Shown here in pieces: positions 10,878 to 20,568 of a stretch of DNA of 64,000 nt (positions are counted from its first letter, which is position 1; every line of letters begins with the position of its first letter). Below the pieces are notes generated by a model. The model was given only the letters and a program-made list of their open reading frames with translations. It made no database searches and was not told where the DNA came from. The stretch is from Sphingomonas sp. Mn802worker (GTDB lineage Bacteria > Pseudomonadota > Alphaproteobacteria > Sphingomonadales > Sphingomonadaceae), in contig NZ_AORY01000012.1 of the NCBI RefSeq assembly GCF_000382485.1, forward strand, positions 124,001-188,000, read 5' to 3'. The position numbers and the translations under genes were made by a program.

Positions 10878-13502
10878 TCAACCAAGCCGGGCGAGCGCCG
10901 CCGCGAACCGCTCCGCATCGGCAGACTTCTCGGCGTGATCGGCCTTGGCCTTTTCGACCGCCTCCGGCTTGGCGCGTTCGACGAAGCTCGCATTTCCAAG
11001 CCGGCTGGCAAGCGCATCGCGCTCCTTCTCCGCCGCGACGAGCGACTTGGTCAGCCGCGCGCGCTCGGCGTCCAGGTCGATCACGCCTTCGAGCGCGAGC
11101 GCGAACGTCTCAGCCCCCCACAGGATCGGCGCACGCGCTCCCTCCGCCTCGCCCGCCGTCACCGCGACACGCGCCAGTCGCTCGACATAGGGCACGATCT
11201 CGACCGGCACCGTGCTCGTGCCGGTATGGAGCGCGATCCGCGTGCCCGGCGGCACGTTCAGCTCGGCACGCGCGGCGCGCACCGCCTCGATCAGCTCGAT
11301 CAGCCCCGACACCTGCGCGCCCGCCGCTGGCTCGAGCGCACGCGCATCCGCCATCGGCCAGTGCGCGACGATCAACTCATGCTTGCGGGGCGCCAGCGCA
11401 TGCCACAACTCCTCGGTGATGAACGGCATGAATGGGTGGAGCAGCACCAGGATCTGGTCGAGCACCCAGCCTGCGACCGCCTTGGTCTCGTCGTCGATCG
11501 CGCCCTTGATGAGCTCGAGGTACCAGTCGCAGAACCGGCTCCAGGTGAACTGGTAAATCGCGTTCGCCGCCGCGTCGAACCGATAGTCGGCCAGCGCCAG
11601 GTCGACCGCCTGCACGGTCGCGACCGCCTCCGCCACGATCCACTTGTTGACCGCATTGGTCGCGACCGGCGGGTCGAGCGTGGTCGAGCCGCCGATGCCG
11701 TTCCCTTGCGCGAAGCGGCTGGCGTTCCACAGCTTGGTCGCGAAGTTGCGATATCCCTCGACCCGCTTCTCATCCATCTTGATGTCGCGACCCTGGCTTT
11801 CCATCGCCGCCATGAAGAAGCGCAGCGCATCAGCGCCATATTTGTCGATCAGGCCGAGCGGATCGACCGTATTGCCCTTCGACTTCGACATCTTCGCGCC
11901 GTCCGCCGCACGGACGAGGCCGTGCAGGTAGAGCGTGCGGAACGGCACATCGCCCATGAAGTGCATTCCCTGCATCATCATGCGCGCATCCCAGAAGAAC
12001 AGAATGTCGAAGCCTGAGATCAGCACGTCATTGGGATAGCGCCCGGCAAGCGTGCGATCCCCGCCCTCCGGCCATCCAAGCGTCGCAAACGGCCACAGCG
12101 CGGAGGAGAACCACGTGTCGAGCACGTCGGGGTCTTGGCGTAGCTCGACCCCTTCGCCAGCCTGTGCCTGTGCGTCTTCCTGCGTTTCGGCGACATAGAC
12201 GTCGCCATCCTCAGCGAACCACGCCGGTATGCGATGCCCCCACCACAATTGCCGCGAGACGCACCACGGCTGGATGTTCTCCATCCAGTTGAAGAAGGTC
12301 TTCTCCCACGTCTTCGGCACGATCTTGATACGGCCATCACGCACCGCCTCTATCGCCGGCTGCGCCAGCGTCTTCGCGTCGACATACCATTGGTCGGTCA
12401 GCCACGGCTCGATCACCTGACCCGAGCGATCGCCGTAGGGCGTCTGGATCACGCGGTCCTCGACGCGTTCCAGATACTCCTGCGCCTGTAACGCCTCGAC
12501 GATCTCGCGCCGCGCCTCGAACCGGTCCATGCCGAGCAGGTAATCAGGCACGAGGCCATCAGCGGTCTGGGTGATCCGCGCCTGCGCATCAAGCATGTTG
12601 AGCATGTCGCGCGCCTCGATGCCGGCCCTGCGGCCGACCTCGAAATCGTTGAAGTCGTGGCCGGGCGTGATCTTCACCGCGCCCGATCCCAGCGCTGGGT
12701 CGGCGTGCTCGTCGGCGATGATCGGAATCGTGCGCCCGGTGATCGGCAGGCGGACGAACTTGCCGATCTTGTCGCGGTAACGCTCGTCGTCGGGGTGAAC
12801 CGCGACCGCCATGTCGGCGAGCATCGTCTCCGGCCGCGTCGTCGCGACCGAAATGAACCCCATCCCGTCCTCGAGAGGATAGCGCAGGTGCCAGAACTTG
12901 CCCTGCGTTTCGCGCGTCTCGACCTCAAGGTCGCTGATCGCGGTGCCGAGGCCGGGGTCCCAGTTGACCAGCCGCTTGTCGCGGTAGAGCAGCCCTTCGC
13001 GGTGGAGCTCGACAAAGACCTTGAGCACGGCCTTTGAGAAGCCCCCGTCCATCGTGAACCGCTCGTTGGCCCAGTCCATCGAGCAACCGAGCCGGCGCAG
13101 CTGCTGCGTGATCTGCCCGCCGCTCTCCGCCTTCCAGTTCCACACCCGCTCGACGAACTGCTCGCGCGACAGGTCGGTGCGCTTTTCGCCCGCCGCGTTC
13201 ATCTGCCGCTCGACCACCATCTGCGTCGCGATACCGGCATGATCGGTGCCGACGACCCACAGCGCATCCTTCCCCTTCAACCGCGCGTGGCGGGCGAGAA
13301 TGTCCTGTAACGTATTGTCGAGCGCGTGGCCGATGTGGAGCGAGCCGGTCACGTTGGGCGGCGGGTTGACGATCGTCCACGGCTCCACGTTCGGCCGCTC
13401 GGGCCGGAACAAGCCCTTCTCTTCCCAATGGCGGTACCAGCGGGTCTCGATCGCGGCGGGGTCGAAGGTCTTGGCCAACGTGTTCTGGGGAAGTTCGCTC
13501 AT
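10878..13502 (-). CDS. valS: Valyl-tRNA synthetase
   Basis: Charges tRNA-Val, with an editing domain against threonine. The 874-aa class I synthetase has the HIGH motif ([13 protein letters not shown], residues 56-59), the zinc-free tRNA-binding and CP1 editing region ([19 protein letters not shown]), [12 protein letters not shown] near residue 535, and a C-terminal coiled-coil arm ([26 protein letters not shown]) typical of ValRS. Start at ATG 13502 ([15 protein letters not shown]) fits the family N-terminus; a Met 6 codons upstream is unlikely. It is the last gene of the leftward pcm-tolC-popZ-peptidase-valS run. Confidence 0.97.
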   Translation of the reverse strand: MSELPQNTLAKTFDPAAIETRWYRHWEEKGLFRPERPNVEPWTIVNPPPNVTGSLHIGHALDNTLQDILARHARLKGKDALWVVGTDHAGIATQMVVERQMNAAGEKRTDLSREQFVERVWNWKAESGGQITQQLRRLGCSMDWANERFTMDGGFSKAVLKVFVELHREGLLYRDKRLVNWDPGLGTAISDLEVETRETQGKFWHLRYPLEDGMGFISVATTRPETMLADMAVAVHPDDERYRDKIGKFVRLPITGRTIPIIADEHADPALGSGAVKITPGHDFNDFEVGRRAGIEARDMLNMLDAQARITQTADGLVPDYLLGMDRFEARREIVEALQAQEYLERVEDRVIQTPYGDRSGQVIEPWLTDQWYVDAKTLAQPAIEAVRDGRIKIVPKTWEKTFFNWMENIQPWCVSRQLWWGHRIPAWFAEDGDVYVAETQEDAQAQAGEGVELRQDPDVLDTWFSSALWPFATLGWPEGGDRTLAGRYPNDVLISGFDILFFWDARMMMQGMHFMGDVPFRTLYLHGLVRAADGAKMSKSKGNTVDPLGLIDKYGADALRFFMAAMESQGRDIKMDEKRVEGYRNFATKLWNASRFAQGNGIGGSTTLDPPVATNAVNKWIVAEAVATVQAVDLALADYRFDAAANAIYQFTWSRFCDWYLELIKGAIDDETKAVAGWVLDQILVLLHPFMPFITEELWHALAPRKHELIVAHWPMADARALEPAAGAQVSGLIELIEAVRAARAELNVPPGTRIALHTGTSTVPVEIVPYVERLARVAVTAGEAEGARAPILWGAETFALALEGVIDLDAERARLTKSLVAAEKERDALASRLGNASFVERAKPEAVEKAKADHAEKSADAERFAAALARLG

Positions 13503-13555
13503 GCGACTGCCCTTAGCCAACCGACCCCGCCGAAGTCACGTTTCAGTTGCGGTGT

Positions 13556-15598
13556 TCAGCGCTGCGCGCCGCCCTTGGTCCAGCGGTTCATCCAGCCGAG
13601 CACCTCACCATACCATTGCCGCGAGTTCTTGGGCTTCAGCACCCAATGGTTCTCGTTCGGGAACACCAACAGCCGCGACGGGATGCCACGACGCTGTAGC
13701 GCGGTGAAGGCGGCAATCCCCTGCGTATAGGGGATGCGGAAATCCTTCTCGCCCGTGATGACAAGCTGCGGCGTCTTCCACTTGGCGACGTAGTTGACCG
13801 GGTTCCAACGCTCGAACGCCTGCGGATCCTCGTAATACGCCTTGCTGCCGTGTTCCCACTCGTCGAACCACAGCTCCTCGGTTTCGTACGCCATCGCGCG
13901 TGCGTCGAATACGCCATCGTGCTGCACGATGCACTTGAACCGGTCGGGCCAGCGTCCCTCGATCCAGTTCATCATGTAACCGCCGTAGGATGCGCCGAGC
14001 GCGCAGGCATTGTTCGCGTCGAGCCACGGGTATTTCGCGGTTGCAGCGGCGAGGCCCTTCTGCAGGTCTTCGAGCGGCCAGCCGCCCCAGTTGTTGCTGA
14101 TCGCATCGGTGAATGCCTGACCGTACCCAGTAGAGCCGTGAAAATCGACCGCGACCAGGCCGTAGCCTGCGCCGGCGAATACCGCCGGATTCCAGCGGTA
14201 GGACCAGCTGTTGTTGCTCGACCCTTGCGGCCCGCCGTGCACCATGAACGCGACCGGCACCTTGCCGCTGCTCCCGGACGGCTTGACCGCATAGCCCCAG
14301 ACGGTGTCGTTGTTCGCGCCCTTGAAGCTGAAGCGGTCGACGCTCGGCATGTCGATGCCGGCAAGTTTGGCCGCGTTTACCTGTGTCAGTCGCTGCGGCG
14401 TACCGCCTGCGATGCGATAGAAATCGTCCGGCGAGGTCAGGCTGTTCATCGACACGACCGCTCCGCCCGCTCCGACCGCCACCCCGGAAACGTTGCCCGC
14501 CTGCGTCAACCGCGTCACCTGCCCGCTCGCCGCGTCGACGCGCCACAGCGGGTTCTCCTGCGTGTCCTCCGCGGTCACGTACAGGCTACGCGAATCGGGC
14601 GCCCAGGCGATCGACCCGATCGAGCGATCCCAGCGTTCGGTCAGCGAGACGGTGTTGCCGGTGGTAAGGTCGCGGACCGTCAGCACGTAGCGATCGGCCT
14701 CGAACCCCGGACGCCGCATCGCGAGATAGGCGAGCTTGCGCCCATCGGGCGAGACGCTCGGCTGCGTGTCGGTAGCCTTGTTGGCGGCGGTCAGGTTGGT
14801 CGGTGCCGCAGAGCCGTCCGCGGGCGCGGAAAAGATGTCGAGGTTGGTCGACAAGGGTTCAATCCGCCCCGCCTCGCGCAGCGCGAAGTAGACGGTGCGA
14901 CCGTCCGGGCTCCAGCTGACTTCCTCGCCGCCACCGAACGGCTTCGACGGCGTGTCGCCGACCAGAGCCCCTTCGATCGCGACGCCGTTGCCCGGCGCGC
15001 CTGCGCTCGTCAGCGGAAGCACGAACAGCTGCGAGCGCGTCCCATCCGCCCACGTGTCCCAGTGCCGCACGAACAACTGATCGTAGGTGCGGCCTGATCC
15101 GGCGAGCGGGTCCTTCTTGACCATCGGCAGCTCAAGGCTCGGCGCGCCCGGCTTCCGATCGGCCCAGACGACCAGGCGATCACCAGTCGGTGCTACCTTG
15201 AAGCCGTTGAAGCCGCCCTTGAAGTTGGTCAGCCGTCGCGGCGTGCCGCCCGTGACCGGGACCGACCAGATCGCATCGTCGGCAGAGAAATAGACCGTCG
15301 CGCCGACCATCTGCGGATCGTTCTCGTCGAGCTTAGGGTCCGCCGCAAGCTTCTCGGGCGCCGCACTCGCCCTTGATAGGTCAAGCCGCCACAGGTTGTA
15401 ATGGCCCCGATCGGCCGCGACATCCGCCTCACGCTGCGCCCAGACGAGCCAGCGCCCATCTTTCGACATGGTCGGTGCGCCGACCCGCGACAGCGAGATT
15501 ACGTCGTCGATCGTCAATTGTCGCGCGGCAGCAGGCGCGGCAGCGATCGACAGGGCGGCGGTGGTGGCGAACAGCGTCGCCGCAATGATGCTCTTCAT
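13556..15598 (-). CDS. S9-family (prolyl oligopeptidase-like) exported peptidase
   Basis: The 680-aa protein has a signal peptide (MKSIIAATLFATTAALSIAAAPAAA), a seven-bladed TolB-like beta-propeller to about residue 420 (repeated WSPDGRTVYF, VSPDGRKLAY, WAPDSRSLYV), and a C-terminal alpha/beta-hydrolase peptidase domain with GASYGGYMMNW carrying the nucleophile Ser and NENHWVLKPKNSRQW with the catalytic His. This is the dipeptidyl/acylaminoacyl-peptidase group that trims peptides in the periplasm. It sits between popZ and valS (56 and 53 bp gaps), interrupting an otherwise frequent alphaproteobacterial order. Confidence 0.92.
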   Translation of the reverse strand: MKSIIAATLFATTAALSIAAAPAAARQLTIDDVISLSRVGAPTMSKDGRWLVWAQREADVAADRGHYNLWRLDLSRASAAPEKLAADPKLDENDPQMVGATVYFSADDAIWSVPVTGGTPRRLTNFKGGFNGFKVAPTGDRLVVWADRKPGAPSLELPMVKKDPLAGSGRTYDQLFVRHWDTWADGTRSQLFVLPLTSAGAPGNGVAIEGALVGDTPSKPFGGGEEVSWSPDGRTVYFALREAGRIEPLSTNLDIFSAPADGSAAPTNLTAANKATDTQPSVSPDGRKLAYLAMRRPGFEADRYVLTVRDLTTGNTVSLTERWDRSIGSIAWAPDSRSLYVTAEDTQENPLWRVDAASGQVTRLTQAGNVSGVAVGAGGAVVSMNSLTSPDDFYRIAGGTPQRLTQVNAAKLAGIDMPSVDRFSFKGANNDTVWGYAVKPSGSSGKVPVAFMVHGGPQGSSNNSWSYRWNPAVFAGAGYGLVAVDFHGSTGYGQAFTDAISNNWGGWPLEDLQKGLAAATAKYPWLDANNACALGASYGGYMMNWIEGRWPDRFKCIVQHDGVFDARAMAYETEELWFDEWEHGSKAYYEDPQAFERWNPVNYVAKWKTPQLVITGEKDFRIPYTQGIAAFTALQRRGIPSRLLVFPNENHWVLKPKNSRQWYGEVLGWMNRWTKGGAQR

Positions 15599-15654
15599 GC
15601 GGCCGGTTAAGCAGATCGTCGCGCGCGAAACAATCGCGCGAACGGTGCCGGGCG

Positions 15655-16215
15655 TTACTGCTGCCCGGCGGTAATCTTGGCGATCTCGCGCGCGACCAGT
15701 TGCTCGACGATCGCGGGCAGGTTGCGGTCGAGCCAGCTGGACACCATCGGGCGCAGCATTTCGCGCACCAGCCCCTCCAGCGTGCCGTCGCTCTCAGGCT
15801 CGGGCTTCACCAGCAGCCGCGACAGCGAGTCGAGCGCGCCGCGGGTCGCCTCGACCGTGGCGGCGGAAACATGGGCGGCCGAAGCGTGGGCGGTGTGCGG
15901 CTCGTGATGATCGGGCATGGGCGCCTGCATCGCGGCGGCATGCGGAGCCGCGCTCTGCGTGCGCGTCGGAGCAGCGGCCGGGCGTGCGTCGAACGTCGGG
16001 GTTGCTGCCGCAGGCGGAGCCGGTGGCGAGATCGGGTCGCTCAATTCGAGCACCTCGTCTTCATCCTCTTCGTCGCGGCTCATAGGCAGCGGCGCCGCGC
16101 GACCCTGACCGTTGCGGCGTTGACGCGGCGTACCGGCGTCGCCCTCTTCCGCGATGATGCGCTTGATCGAGGAAAGAATGTCCTCCATCGAAGGCTCCGC
16201 GCTCATGTCGCCCAT
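15655..16215 (-). CDS. popZ: PopZ-like DUF2497 polar organising protein
   Basis: The 186-aa protein has both ends of the PopZ/DUF2497 family: an N-terminal helix PSMEDILSSIKRIIAEEGD (client-binding region in Caulobacter PopZ), a central disordered acidic, Pro/Ala-rich linker (DEEDEDEVLELSD and PPAPPAAA), and C-terminal helices TLEGLVREMLRPMVSSWLDR, LPAIVEQLVAREIAKI used for multimerisation. PopZ condenses at the cell pole and anchors the centromere-ParB complex and signalling proteins. The setting (tolC upstream, valS downstream) agrees with popZ loci in alphaproteobacteria. The symbol is by homology; polar function in this organism is inference. Confidence 0.85.
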   Translation of the reverse strand: MGDMSAEPSMEDILSSIKRIIAEEGDAGTPRQRRNGQGRAAPLPMSRDEEDEDEVLELSDPISPPAPPAAATPTFDARPAAAPTRTQSAAPHAAAMQAPMPDHHEPHTAHASAAHVSAATVEATRGALDSLSRLLVKPEPESDGTLEGLVREMLRPMVSSWLDRNLPAIVEQLVAREIAKITAGQQ

Positions 16216-16247
16216 CGTAACCCCGTTTGCCCGCCCTTCGGCTCCCG

Positions 16248-17759
16248 TCAGGGACGCCGCGTGTCCGCACCTGTGGTTAACCGCGTGCTTCTGTCAACAT
16301 CGCTCTGCAACATCGGCTCGAGCGGACGCGTGACGACCGCATTCTGTGCCGGCACCAACTTCGTTGACGAAGCCGCGGTCGTACCCGCGATATCGGTGTC
16401 GAAGTCCGATATGCTGCCGCGGTAACGCGCGTAATTGACGCTGGGATCGTAGAGCGGTCCGCCTTCGAGCCCGAGATCGCGCGCCTCGGCCTCGCCCATC
16501 GCGGCGAGCAACGCAAAGCCCGCAACATACGCGTCGCGCCGCGCAGTCACGAGCGTGACTTGGCTGTTGAGCAATTCCTGTTCGGCGTTCAGAATGTCGA
16601 GGATGGTGCGCGTCCCGACGCTGTTCTCCGCGCGGACACCCTCCAGGCTCAGCTTGTTCGCCGCGACCGCCGCCTCGGCCGATGCGATCACCTCTTGCGA
16701 GGAGCGCCATACCGCGTAAGCCGAGCGCGTCTGCGCGATCACCTGCCGCTCGGCGAGCGTCGCCTGCTCAATCGCCTGCGAGCGAAGCTCCTGCGCCTGC
16801 CGGATCAGCGCCGCCGGGCGACCCGCCTGAAACAGCGGCAGGCTAAGCGACAGTCCCGCCGCGGTCGAGGTGCCCGACTGCGTTCCTTGGTAGCCCTGCC
16901 CCGAGCCGAGCGTGCCGAGATAGTTGGAGTAGTTCTGCCCCACGGTCACGCCGACCTGCGGCAGACGGCTCGCCCGCGCGACCTTGATGTCGTAATCGGT
17001 CGCATCGCGGCTGCGTCGCGCCGCGAGCAGCTGCGGATTGTCACTCAACGCGACCTCCACCGCCGCATCGGGCGTCGCCGGCAGATGCGGCAGCACCGGA
17101 GGCGCGGCAAGCGTGCCGGGCGCTTCGCCGACCAGGCTAACATAGCTTTCCCGGCTGGTGATCAGATTCGCCTGCGCGGTTTGCAATTGCGCACGCGCGA
17201 GGCTGAGACGTGCCTCGGATTGCGCCACATCGGTCCGGGTCAGATCGCCGACCTCGAACCGGTCGCGGCTCGCGCGCAGGTTGGTTTCCAGCACGCGCAC
17301 GTTCTGCGCGTTCAGCCCGACGATCGCTTCGTCGCGCAGCACGTTGTTGTACGCGCTGACCACCGCGGTGAACAGTTGAGCCTCGGTTTGGCGCAGCGTC
17401 GACTGCCCTGCCTCGACGCGGATTTCCGCCGCGCGTACCGAGTTGCGCACCGCACCGCCCTGGTACAGCGGCACGGTAACCCCGATCGTGCCGTTCAGCG
17501 ATCGCTCCGGTGAGGTGAAGCTGTTGCCACCCCGAATAAAATTCTCGTTCAACCCGCCCGACGTCGCGACTGTCGGCCGGCCCGCCGCGCGCGCGAGCGG
17601 CACGTTTTGATCCGCCGCGCGCTGTCCGGCGCGCTGTCCCGTCAGCGTCGGGTTGGTCTGGTACGCCTTGAGCAGCGCGTCCTGCAGCGTCTCGGCCGAC
17701 GCAGTGGCGACACTGGTGCCGGCAAGGATCGTCCCGAACAGGAGAAAGGAAGCGCGCAA
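16248..17759 (-). CDS. tolC: TolC-family outer membrane efflux protein
   Basis: Type I secretion/efflux outer membrane channel. The 503-aa product starts with a TTG (17757-17759), preceded by AAGGA at a good distance and giving a signal peptide LRASFLLFGTILAGTSVATASA. It has the duplicated OEP repeats: ETLQDALLKAYQTNPTL, then QTEAQLFTAVVSAYNNVLRDEAIVGL and later AQTRSAYAVWRSSQEVIASAEAA and GTRTILDILNAEQELLNSQVTL. The start is 10 bp after the pcm stop, so the two are co-transcribed. A longer frame to 17822 lies inside pcm and lacks a leader. Confidence 0.92.
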   Translation of the reverse strand: MRASFLLFGTILAGTSVATASAETLQDALLKAYQTNPTLTGQRAGQRAADQNVPLARAAGRPTVATSGGLNENFIRGGNSFTSPERSLNGTIGVTVPLYQGGAVRNSVRAAEIRVEAGQSTLRQTEAQLFTAVVSAYNNVLRDEAIVGLNAQNVRVLETNLRASRDRFEVGDLTRTDVAQSEARLSLARAQLQTAQANLITSRESYVSLVGEAPGTLAAPPVLPHLPATPDAAVEVALSDNPQLLAARRSRDATDYDIKVARASRLPQVGVTVGQNYSNYLGTLGSGQGYQGTQSGTSTAAGLSLSLPLFQAGRPAALIRQAQELRSQAIEQATLAERQVIAQTRSAYAVWRSSQEVIASAEAAVAANKLSLEGVRAENSVGTRTILDILNAEQELLNSQVTLVTARRDAYVAGFALLAAMGEAEARDLGLEGGPLYDPSVNYARYRGSISDFDTDIAGTTAASSTKLVPAQNAVVTRPLEPMLQSDVDRSTRLTTGADTRRP

Positions 17760-17769
17760 GAAGTGATCC

Positions 17770-18438
17770 TTAAAAGGTGAAGGAACGCGGTTTCGCAAAC
17801 CCGGGCAGGCGGACGCTGTCATAGTCGGCGAACGGCAGGAGACCGATCACGTCGGCATCACGCGCCCCGGCAGCCAAGCGCGACACGCCGCGATCGACCA
17901 GCCCGGTCACCACGCGCCCGCGCTCGACCAATTGGGTGTAAAGCGTGGCAGGCACAGCCTCGACCGCGCCGTCGATCACCAGCACGTCATAGGGGGCGTC
18001 TGACGGGTGGCCGTGCTCCAGCGCTCCCTCGACCACGGACACGTTGGCGAAAGCGCGCAGATTGTCACGCGCCGCCGCGGCGAGCGCGGCTGTGCTCTCC
18101 ACTGCCACCACCTCTCGAGCGATCTGCGCGATGATTGCGGCGGTATAGCCGGTCCCTGCGCCAATCAGAAGCACACGGTCGTCGCTGCGCAGCCGCGCCT
18201 CCACCAGCAACCGCGCGGTGGCGAGCGGCGTATTCGCACGCCGGCCCTCGCCCAGGTCGATCGTCGTGTCGCGGTAAGCGAGTGCCTCCATGCCTGCGGG
18301 GACGAACCGCTCGCGCGGCGTCTCCGAGATTGCGGCGACGACACGCGTGTCGATCACGCCGCTGGGGCGCAGCTGGCTGGCCACCATCGCCATGCGCATG
18401 GCTTCGAATTGGTCGGAATGGAGCGTCGTCGCGGTCAT
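17770..18438 (-). CDS. pcm: Protein-L-isoaspartate O-methyltransferase
   Basis: Repairs or labels isoaspartyl residues using SAM. The 222-aa protein starts MTATTLHSDQFEAMRMAMVASQL, has ISETPRERFVP near residue 40 (family motif), and the SAM-binding VLLIGAGTGYTAAIIAQIA with VVAVE at the next strand end, then DVLVIDGAVEAVPATLYTQL. ATG 18438 matches the family N-terminus; the ATG 13 codons upstream adds an unlikely extension. In sphingomonads PIMT-like genes usually precede tolC, as here. Some members lack canonical activity, so the exact substrate is family-based. Confidence 0.88.
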   Translation of the reverse strand: MTATTLHSDQFEAMRMAMVASQLRPSGVIDTRVVAAISETPRERFVPAGMEALAYRDTTIDLGEGRRANTPLATARLLVEARLRSDDRVLLIGAGTGYTAAIIAQIAREVVAVESTAALAAAARDNLRAFANVSVVEGALEHGHPSDAPYDVLVIDGAVEAVPATLYTQLVERGRVVTGLVDRGVSRLAAGARDADVIGLLPFADYDSVRLPGFAKPRSFTF

Positions 18439-18584
18439 TGCGGTTCCTGTGCCATGGCTGTCATAGTAAGACAACACACTTCTTCAGTGACGCTATGTAT
18501 CGGACCATCGGCCGCTCGCCAACTCTTGCAAGGCTTGACACGCGAACGCTGCCCTGCGCATTGGCGCGCCTCTCCCGACGTCGA

Positions 18585-18658
18585 GGCCCGATGGCGGAGT
18601 GGTGACGCAGAGGACTGCAAATCCTTGCACCCGGGTTCGATTCCCGGTCGGGCCTCCA
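18585..18658 (+). tRNA. tRNA-Cys (anticodon GCA)
   Basis: Cloverleaf: acceptor GGCCCGA pairs with TCGGGCC, anticodon loop CTGCAAA gives GCA, T-arm CCGGG/CCCGG with TTCGATT loop, discriminator T and genomic CCA at 18656-18658. Its 3' 47 bases are the integration target of the adjacent element; the tRNA is intact at this end because the element carries its own copy of the 3' part or replaced it with an identical one. Confidence 0.97.
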
Positions 18659-18659
18659 A
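18612..18659 (+). repeat. attachment site copy at the tRNA-Cys end (attL-type direct repeat)
   Basis: Forty-eight bases from the anticodon arm (GGACTGC...) to two bases after the CCA recur exactly at 32185-32232. The bases just outside the match differ, so this is the crossover segment of a tyrosine-recombinase integration into tRNA-Cys. Confidence 0.93.
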
Positions 18660-18662
18660 ACG

Positions 18663-19070
18663 CTAAGCGGCTGATTTTGCGCTGCTAATTGCCACAACCG
18701 TCGCGACCTCAGAAGCACTTGGCATAGTCGGCGTGTGTAATCCCAGTGTAACCGCGCCAGGAAGCACCGCGTCGAGAGCCGTGATTGATGCGTCCACGTG
18801 ATCGAATTGCATGTGGACGTAGCGCAGCACCATCGCGAGTGTCTTATGCCCGCTGATCTTCTGGATCGTTGGCAAATCAACGCCGGCACGCACCAGTTTG
18901 GTGATCGCTGTGCGGCGCATGGTGTGTGGTGTCACCTTGTCGGGATCGAGCTGTGCCCGAACGACGGCGCGGGCGAATGGACGGGCCATATTTGTGCGGT
19001 GTCCCGCCTTCGACTGCTTCTCGTTCAAGGTCGGGAACACCCAGCCGTCACGCCTATCCTTGTTTTCCAT
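18663..19070 (-). pseudogene. Tyrosine recombinase/integrase, C-terminal remnant
   Basis: The 135-aa frame holds only the end of the catalytic domain: WVFPTLNEK, then HTMRRTAITKLVRAG (His49 and Arg52/53 box of the R-H-R-H/W-Y set), GHKTLAMVLRYVHM with His75 and Tyr84 as the nucleophile, followed by a ~45-residue Ala/Ser-rich tail. The first catalytic Arg and the arm- and core-binding domains are missing, and rightward genes occupy the DNA just upstream. It reads toward tRNA-Cys as expected of the element's own integrase. Full-length members are about 400 aa, so this is a deletion remnant. Confidence 0.82.
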
Positions 19071-19132
19071 TGCGCGCTGACACGATCCCGCACACGGAGG
19101 TGCAAGGCGTCTGCAAATACGACGGCGGCCCT

Positions 19133-19519
19133 ATGGAATGGTCGACCAGCCAGACCAGCCGCGTCGCCAGTGCGCGCCGCGACGTGCGCAGCAAGCGCCG
19201 GTTCGCTGGCGCTGGTGCAGAGGATGCACGCGCGTTCTATCAGGCACAACGCCGCTTGGTTGCCGCCGCTATGTGGCGCGACCGCAAGGTTGGACAGGCG
19301 ATGAAAGTCACTGGCTACGACGCCGCGTTCGACAAGAGCGACCGGTTGGAGTGGGTAGCCGATGAAGCCGCCACGCGGGTATATGAGTATCCGTTCACCA
19401 ACGCGGTTGAATTGCGCGCAGCCCTCGACTTCGCGGAGGAACGCGGCGCGGGCCATGCGGTGCTGTTGCCGCTGCTAACGGCTGGCGTTCGTCGCCTTGC
19501 CGGTGAGGTGCGCGCATGA
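19133..19519 (+). CDS. Hypothetical protein, first of a small-gene chain
   Basis: A 128-aa product beginning MEWSTSQTSRVASARRDVRSK, Arg- and Ala-rich, with VTGYDAAFDKSDRLEWVADEAATRVYEYPFTNAVELRAALDFAEERGAGH as its least repetitive region. No signal or membrane segment. No family recognised. Its stop overlaps the next start as ATGA (19516-19519), as in the following genes, so they form one translationally coupled string. An upstream ATG at 18926 would run into the integrase remnant and lacks support. Confidence 0.5.
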   Translation: MEWSTSQTSRVASARRDVRSKRRFAGAGAEDARAFYQAQRRLVAAAMWRDRKVGQAMKVTGYDAAFDKSDRLEWVADEAATRVYEYPFTNAVELRAALDFAEERGAGHAVLLPLLTAGVRRLAGEVRA

Positions 19520-20112
19520 GCCGCGTTGCACGGCGCGGCAATGTCCGCGCGATCCGCCCCGGCATCGCCATCCCCACCAGCACGGACGAGCATAAGCACA
19601 CGTACCAAGACGCGATGATCGCCGCCATTTGGCAGAAGCAGGCGCACGACCTCGCACAGACGGCACCGAACAGCGACGCGCATCTGCTCGCGTTGCGGCT
19701 GGCGACGATGGACCGAAAGCTACCCCGCAACAACCTGCGCCTGATCGTCACGCCCGTTACGCCGCGGTCAGAGTGGTTCACCGAGGCACAGCACCGCGTC
19801 CATGTCGCCACCAAGGCGCAGGAGCTTGCGGCAAGCCGTTGGGCGCTGGCCTATTTGCTCGACAAGCAGGACGGCGGCACCCGGCACGATGCCGCCAACG
19901 TGGAACGCGAACGCGCGCAAGCCGAACTGGATCAGGCGATTGAGGACGCGTTGCGGACGCCTACAACCCGCAGGTGCGATGCCGCGGCAAAGCAACGCAT
20001 GGTTGGCAGGCGCGAGTGGGCTGAGAAGTACCGCCCAGACTGGCAGGCGATGGTTGACGAGGACTTGGCCCGCTACGCCTCCAAGAGCCGCAAGGCGGAG
20101 GTGCGGGCATGA
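19516..20112 (+). CDS. Hypothetical protein
   Basis: 198 aa, soluble, rich in Ala, Arg and Gln. It contains TYQDAMIAAIWQKQAHDLAQ and a helical, charged C-terminal half (NVERERAQAELDQAIEDALR then EWAEKYRPDWQAMVDEDLARY). Start at the ATGA overlap with the upstream gene; its own stop overlaps the next gene the same way (20109-20112). I do not recognise a family; a phage- or plasmid-derived accessory role is suggested only by the company it keeps. Confidence 0.55.
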   Translation: MSRVARRGNVRAIRPGIAIPTSTDEHKHTYQDAMIAAIWQKQAHDLAQTAPNSDAHLLALRLATMDRKLPRNNLRLIVTPVTPRSEWFTEAQHRVHVATKAQELAASRWALAYLLDKQDGGTRHDAANVERERAQAELDQAIEDALRTPTTRRCDAAAKQRMVGRREWAEKYRPDWQAMVDEDLARYASKSRKAEVRA

Positions 20113-20330
20113 CGCACCAGCAACAGGGGGCGACGATGGCCGCTCCCACCATCCGCTGCCTTGTCCACGCTGCCATGCAGGCGATTGAGCCGTGGTACGA
20201 CTTCGGCCCCGCCGGCATCGACAGCGTGCAGCACGAGGTATCCGGCGAGGGACGCTACTTCTCACTTGATTGGTTCGGCCTGCACCTCACGGTATTCTAT
20301 GGCCGCACGCCCAAGCGGGAGGGCTGCTGA
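20109..20330 (+). CDS. Small hypothetical protein
   Basis: 73 aa: MTHQQQGATMAAPTIRCL at the start, then IEPWYDFGPAGIDSVQHEVSGEG and a strand-rich C-terminus LDWFGLHLTVFYGRTPKREGC. It overlaps the gene before by ATGA. Second ATG at 20136 (MAAPTIRC) is an alternative start. No family recognised. Confidence 0.45.
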   Translation: MTHQQQGATMAAPTIRCLVHAAMQAIEPWYDFGPAGIDSVQHEVSGEGRYFSLDWFGLHLTVFYGRTPKREGC

Positions 20331-20331
20331 T

Positions 20332-20568
20332 ATGGCGACCCGTACCAGCTTCGACCCGGCCGCGTGGTTTGCGATGTGGTCCGATCACGGCGGCGTCGCC
20401 ATGATGATCGGGGATCGGTTGTGGGTCGGACGCACCCAGCCACTCGAACAGGAGTCCGTACAGACCCTCAATGCGATCAGGGCGCGTCTGCACGCTCCCG
20501 GCGCAACAATGGCGCTGGCGAGCCTCCTACGGGCTTCCTCGCCTATCCTTGACCACGGGGAGAGATGA
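20332..20568 (+). CDS. Small hypothetical protein
   Basis: 78 aa starting MATRTSFDPAAWFAMWSDHGG, with GVAMMIGDRLWVGRTQPLEQESVQ in the middle and a helical end. It begins one base after the previous stop and ends in an ATGA overlap with the next short gene. An internal upstream start at 20161 in this frame would lie within the previous gene and is less likely. No family recognised. Confidence 0.45.
   Translation: MATRTSFDPAAWFAMWSDHGGVAMMIGDRLWVGRTQPLEQESVQTLNAIRARLHAPGATMALASLLRASSPILDHGER

Noticed and set aside
10845..12017. 390-aa rightward frame opposite valS
   Set aside because: Shadow of valS; Arg-rich, no motifs.
13850..15097. 415-aa rightward frame opposite the S9 peptidase
   Set aside because: Shadow frame; the peptidase has propeller repeats and catalytic residues.
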